64,000 nucleotides of DNA from Paenibacillus segetis (GTDB taxonomy: Bacteria; Bacillota; Bacilli; Paenibacillales; Paenibacillaceae): positions 62,001 through 126,000 of the forward strand of contig NZ_BMFT01000003.1 in the NCBI RefSeq assembly GCF_014639155.1, in the 5' to 3' direction. Position 1 is the stretch's first letter; each line of letters opens with the position of its first letter. Both the position numbers and the translations under genes were made by a program. The notes beneath the pieces are model-generated. The model was not told the DNA's origin and did no database searches. It worked only from the letters and a program-made list of their open reading frames with translations. This document shows, one piece after another, positions 62,812-64,000 of this stretch.

Positions 62812-63947
62812 CTTGCGTTCCTCACTTTCGCAAGAGTGCTTCGAGAGAACGTGATATGTCGTAAACGAACGCCTTCCGATTTCATCACCTCGGCAAGCGC
62901 CTCCATATGATCACCGAAGATCAGTCCGGCAACAGCGTTCCCTTCTCCAGTATTTCCACTACGAATTCGATTGGTTCGAAACACGTTTACCGAGTGAGGG
63001 GCACTCACCTTGAGTCCGCGCACAAGAGCCAATGCCTGAGCCTTTGGAGGTACAATTAGAGCCGAAGTTCCAATTGTAGAAATCGCTCGCCTAGACAAAG
63101 CATGCGGCACAGCGGTCATGGAATTGGCTCTCAGATCGGACCTGCCAAGCGCCCGATTTAGAAAAGTCTTACAGCGGGTAACATCGTCTTGTGCAGAAAA
63201 CATGGATGGCAGAAAAGGAGTCAGGTTATTCAGAGCCATATCAACCCCCAAATCAACAGCGATAAGAAATGCTGCTAGGTCTTTAGCAAGCAAAGACATA
63301 TCTCCATCACTAAATAAAATGATATCCCCCGTAGCTACTGCACTCCCCAATGCTCGGGAAACATCATGACCAAGTCTTGTTGGGAAACTAATTAGGGACA
63401 TACGAGGATCCCTCTCTATAACTGCAAAACTGCCGTCAGTACAGCCATTAAGTACAACAATAATCTCTTGTAATGGGAGTTTTCGAAGTTCTGCTAAGAC
63501 AGCAGGTAGCGTCTGTTCCTCGTTGCTGACGGATACAACAGCCGACGCTGTACCTTGAAGCGGAAGCGCGATTCCGAGATTAGGAATTCTTGATGCTAAG
63601 GCATATCCGCGGCGATAAGCTAAAGAAAGAGCCAACACACTGGAAACTGTCGTACCACCACTCAAATTCATGTTGTCACGGTACCAAGCCTTTAGCGATT
63701 CCTGCATGTGTTCCGAAGACAACAGATCCCGATCCTTAACTGAGGCAGCAATAAATCCAGCTTTTACTGCTCTTTGCTCCATCCGTGTCAAATTGTAAGC
63801 GGGAGTTGAACGATGGGCTAATGGTCGTGCACTCTGCTTCTGCGCAGTCCTTCCTCTGTTCACTCTACGACGACGGCTATACGTTATCTTCAGAGCTGAT
63901 CTGCCAACCCGCGAAGATTTCTGAGAAATTTTTCTAATCTTCCTCAT
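62808..63947 (-). CDS. GT2-like glycosyltransferase with Arg-rich N-terminus
   Basis: A 379-residue protein. Residues 1-45 are basic (MRKIRKISQKSSRVGRSALK, YSRRRRVNRGR). Residues 111-118 read YRRG YALA, a minimal form of the tag, followed by a GT2 domain (AVVSVSNEEQTLPAVLAELR, IIVVLNGCTDGSFAVI, DIILFSDGDMSLLAKDLAAF). The catalytic domain is shorter and more divergent than the other GT2 proteins here. Its start overlaps the stop of the partial gene at the right edge. Confidence 0.83.
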   Translation of the reverse strand: MRKIRKISQKSSRVGRSALKITYSRRRRVNRGRTAQKQSARPLAHRSTPAYNLTRMEQRAVKAGFIAASVKDRDLLSSEHMQESLKAWYRDNMNLSGGTTVSSVLALSLAYRRGYALASRIPNLGIALPLQGTASAVVSVSNEEQTLPAVLAELRKLPLQEIIVVLNGCTDGSFAVIERDPRMSLISFPTRLGHDVSRALGSAVATGDIILFSDGDMSLLAKDLAAFLIAVDLGVDMALNNLTPFLPSMFSAQDDVTRCKTFLNRALGRSDLRANSMTAVPHALSRRAISTIGTSALIVPPKAQALALVRGLKVSAPHSVNVFRTNRIRSGNTGEGNAVAGLIFGDHMEALAEVMKSEGVRLRHITFSRSTLAKVRNAR

Positions 63948-64000
63948 CCCCTTACCCTACCGCGTTGACGACCAAGATCACTAAATCCACCACGAGCCCC
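63944..64000 (-). CDS. C-terminus of an unidentified upstream protein (partial)
   Basis: Only the last 18 codons and the TGA are inside the window. They encode GARGGFSDLGRQRGRVRG, an Arg/Gly-rich tail in keeping with the basic appendages of this cluster. The stop overlaps the next gene by four bases (ATGA), so the operon continues beyond the window. Confidence 0.7.
   Translation of the reverse strand, partial: GARGGFSDLGRQRGRVRG

Noticed and set aside
37575..64000. Vegetative capsule or O-antigen-like locus
   Set aside because: No flippase, polymerase, undecaprenyl-phosphate priming transferase or chain-length regulator is present, while CgeB-like genes and sporulation-type -10 boxes are. 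The spore interpretation fits better, though the locus continues past the window.

Overview
The window looks like chromosome of an endospore-forming member of the Bacillales, most likely Paenibacillus. The evidence is a 74-residue GerE, a GerM lipoprotein beside rph-rdgB, a YhcN/YlaJ-type spore lipoprotein, CgeB-like proteins, strong AGGAGG-type ribosome sites, frequent TTG starts and moderate GC. No transposase, phage module or CRISPR array was seen.

Layout. 1-5.1 kb: the start of a secreted stalk/beta-propeller protein, an ABC exporter with its TetR regulator and a palindromic operator, tRNA-Gly(CCC), tRNA-Arg(TCT) and two small unknown genes. 5.3-10.5 kb: asparagine synthetase, the rdgB-rph-gerM group and a PgpA-like protein. 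10.6-18.4 kb: a seven-gene amino-sugar operon on the minus strand (nanE, ABC substrate-binding protein, two permeases, DUF4127 protein, ROK kinase, RpiR regulator) with a good sigma-A promoter and two near-consensus cre sites. 18.4-28.4 kb: an MBL hydrolase with a truncated methyltransferase in front, a membrane-anchored PrsA-like foldase, an M20 peptidase, an AraC regulator, an SsuABC-like transporter, gerE and glpK. 28.5-32.8 kb: efeO-efeB-efeU iron uptake under a perfect Fur box. 32.9-36.3 kb: a MarR regulator, then rpiR-nagB-nagA. The nanE operon makes GlcNAc-6-P and nagA-nagB carry it to fructose-6-P, so the two loci form one route. 36.4-37.4 kb: a repeat-bearing spore lipoprotein.

37.5-64 kb is a continuous cluster of surface-glycan genes: about a dozen glycosyltransferases of several folds, two sugar-1-P nucleotidyltransferases, four SDR enzymes, a WecB/WbjD-type 2-epimerase, a PIG-L deacetylase, a HipA-like kinase, two CgeB-like proteins and several small unknown proteins. 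CgeB is a spore-surface maturation protein in Bacillus subtilis, and GCATAT(G) boxes of the sigma-E/sigma-K -10 type lie before most transcription units, so this is best read as a late-sporulation spore-surface glycosylation locus.

The most unusual feature of that locus is a shared appendage. Catalytically unrelated enzymes (CgeB-like, GT2, GT-D) and one 115-residue non-enzymatic protein carry a short tandem array of aromatic-x-x-Gly tetrapeptides (GxxxGxxxG, glycine-zipper spacing), in four of the six cases behind an Arg/Lys-rich N-terminal tail. Three adjacent small helical proteins look paralogous to one another. I infer a dedicated assembly or docking system that positions glycosyltransferases on the forming spore; this is inference from sequence only.
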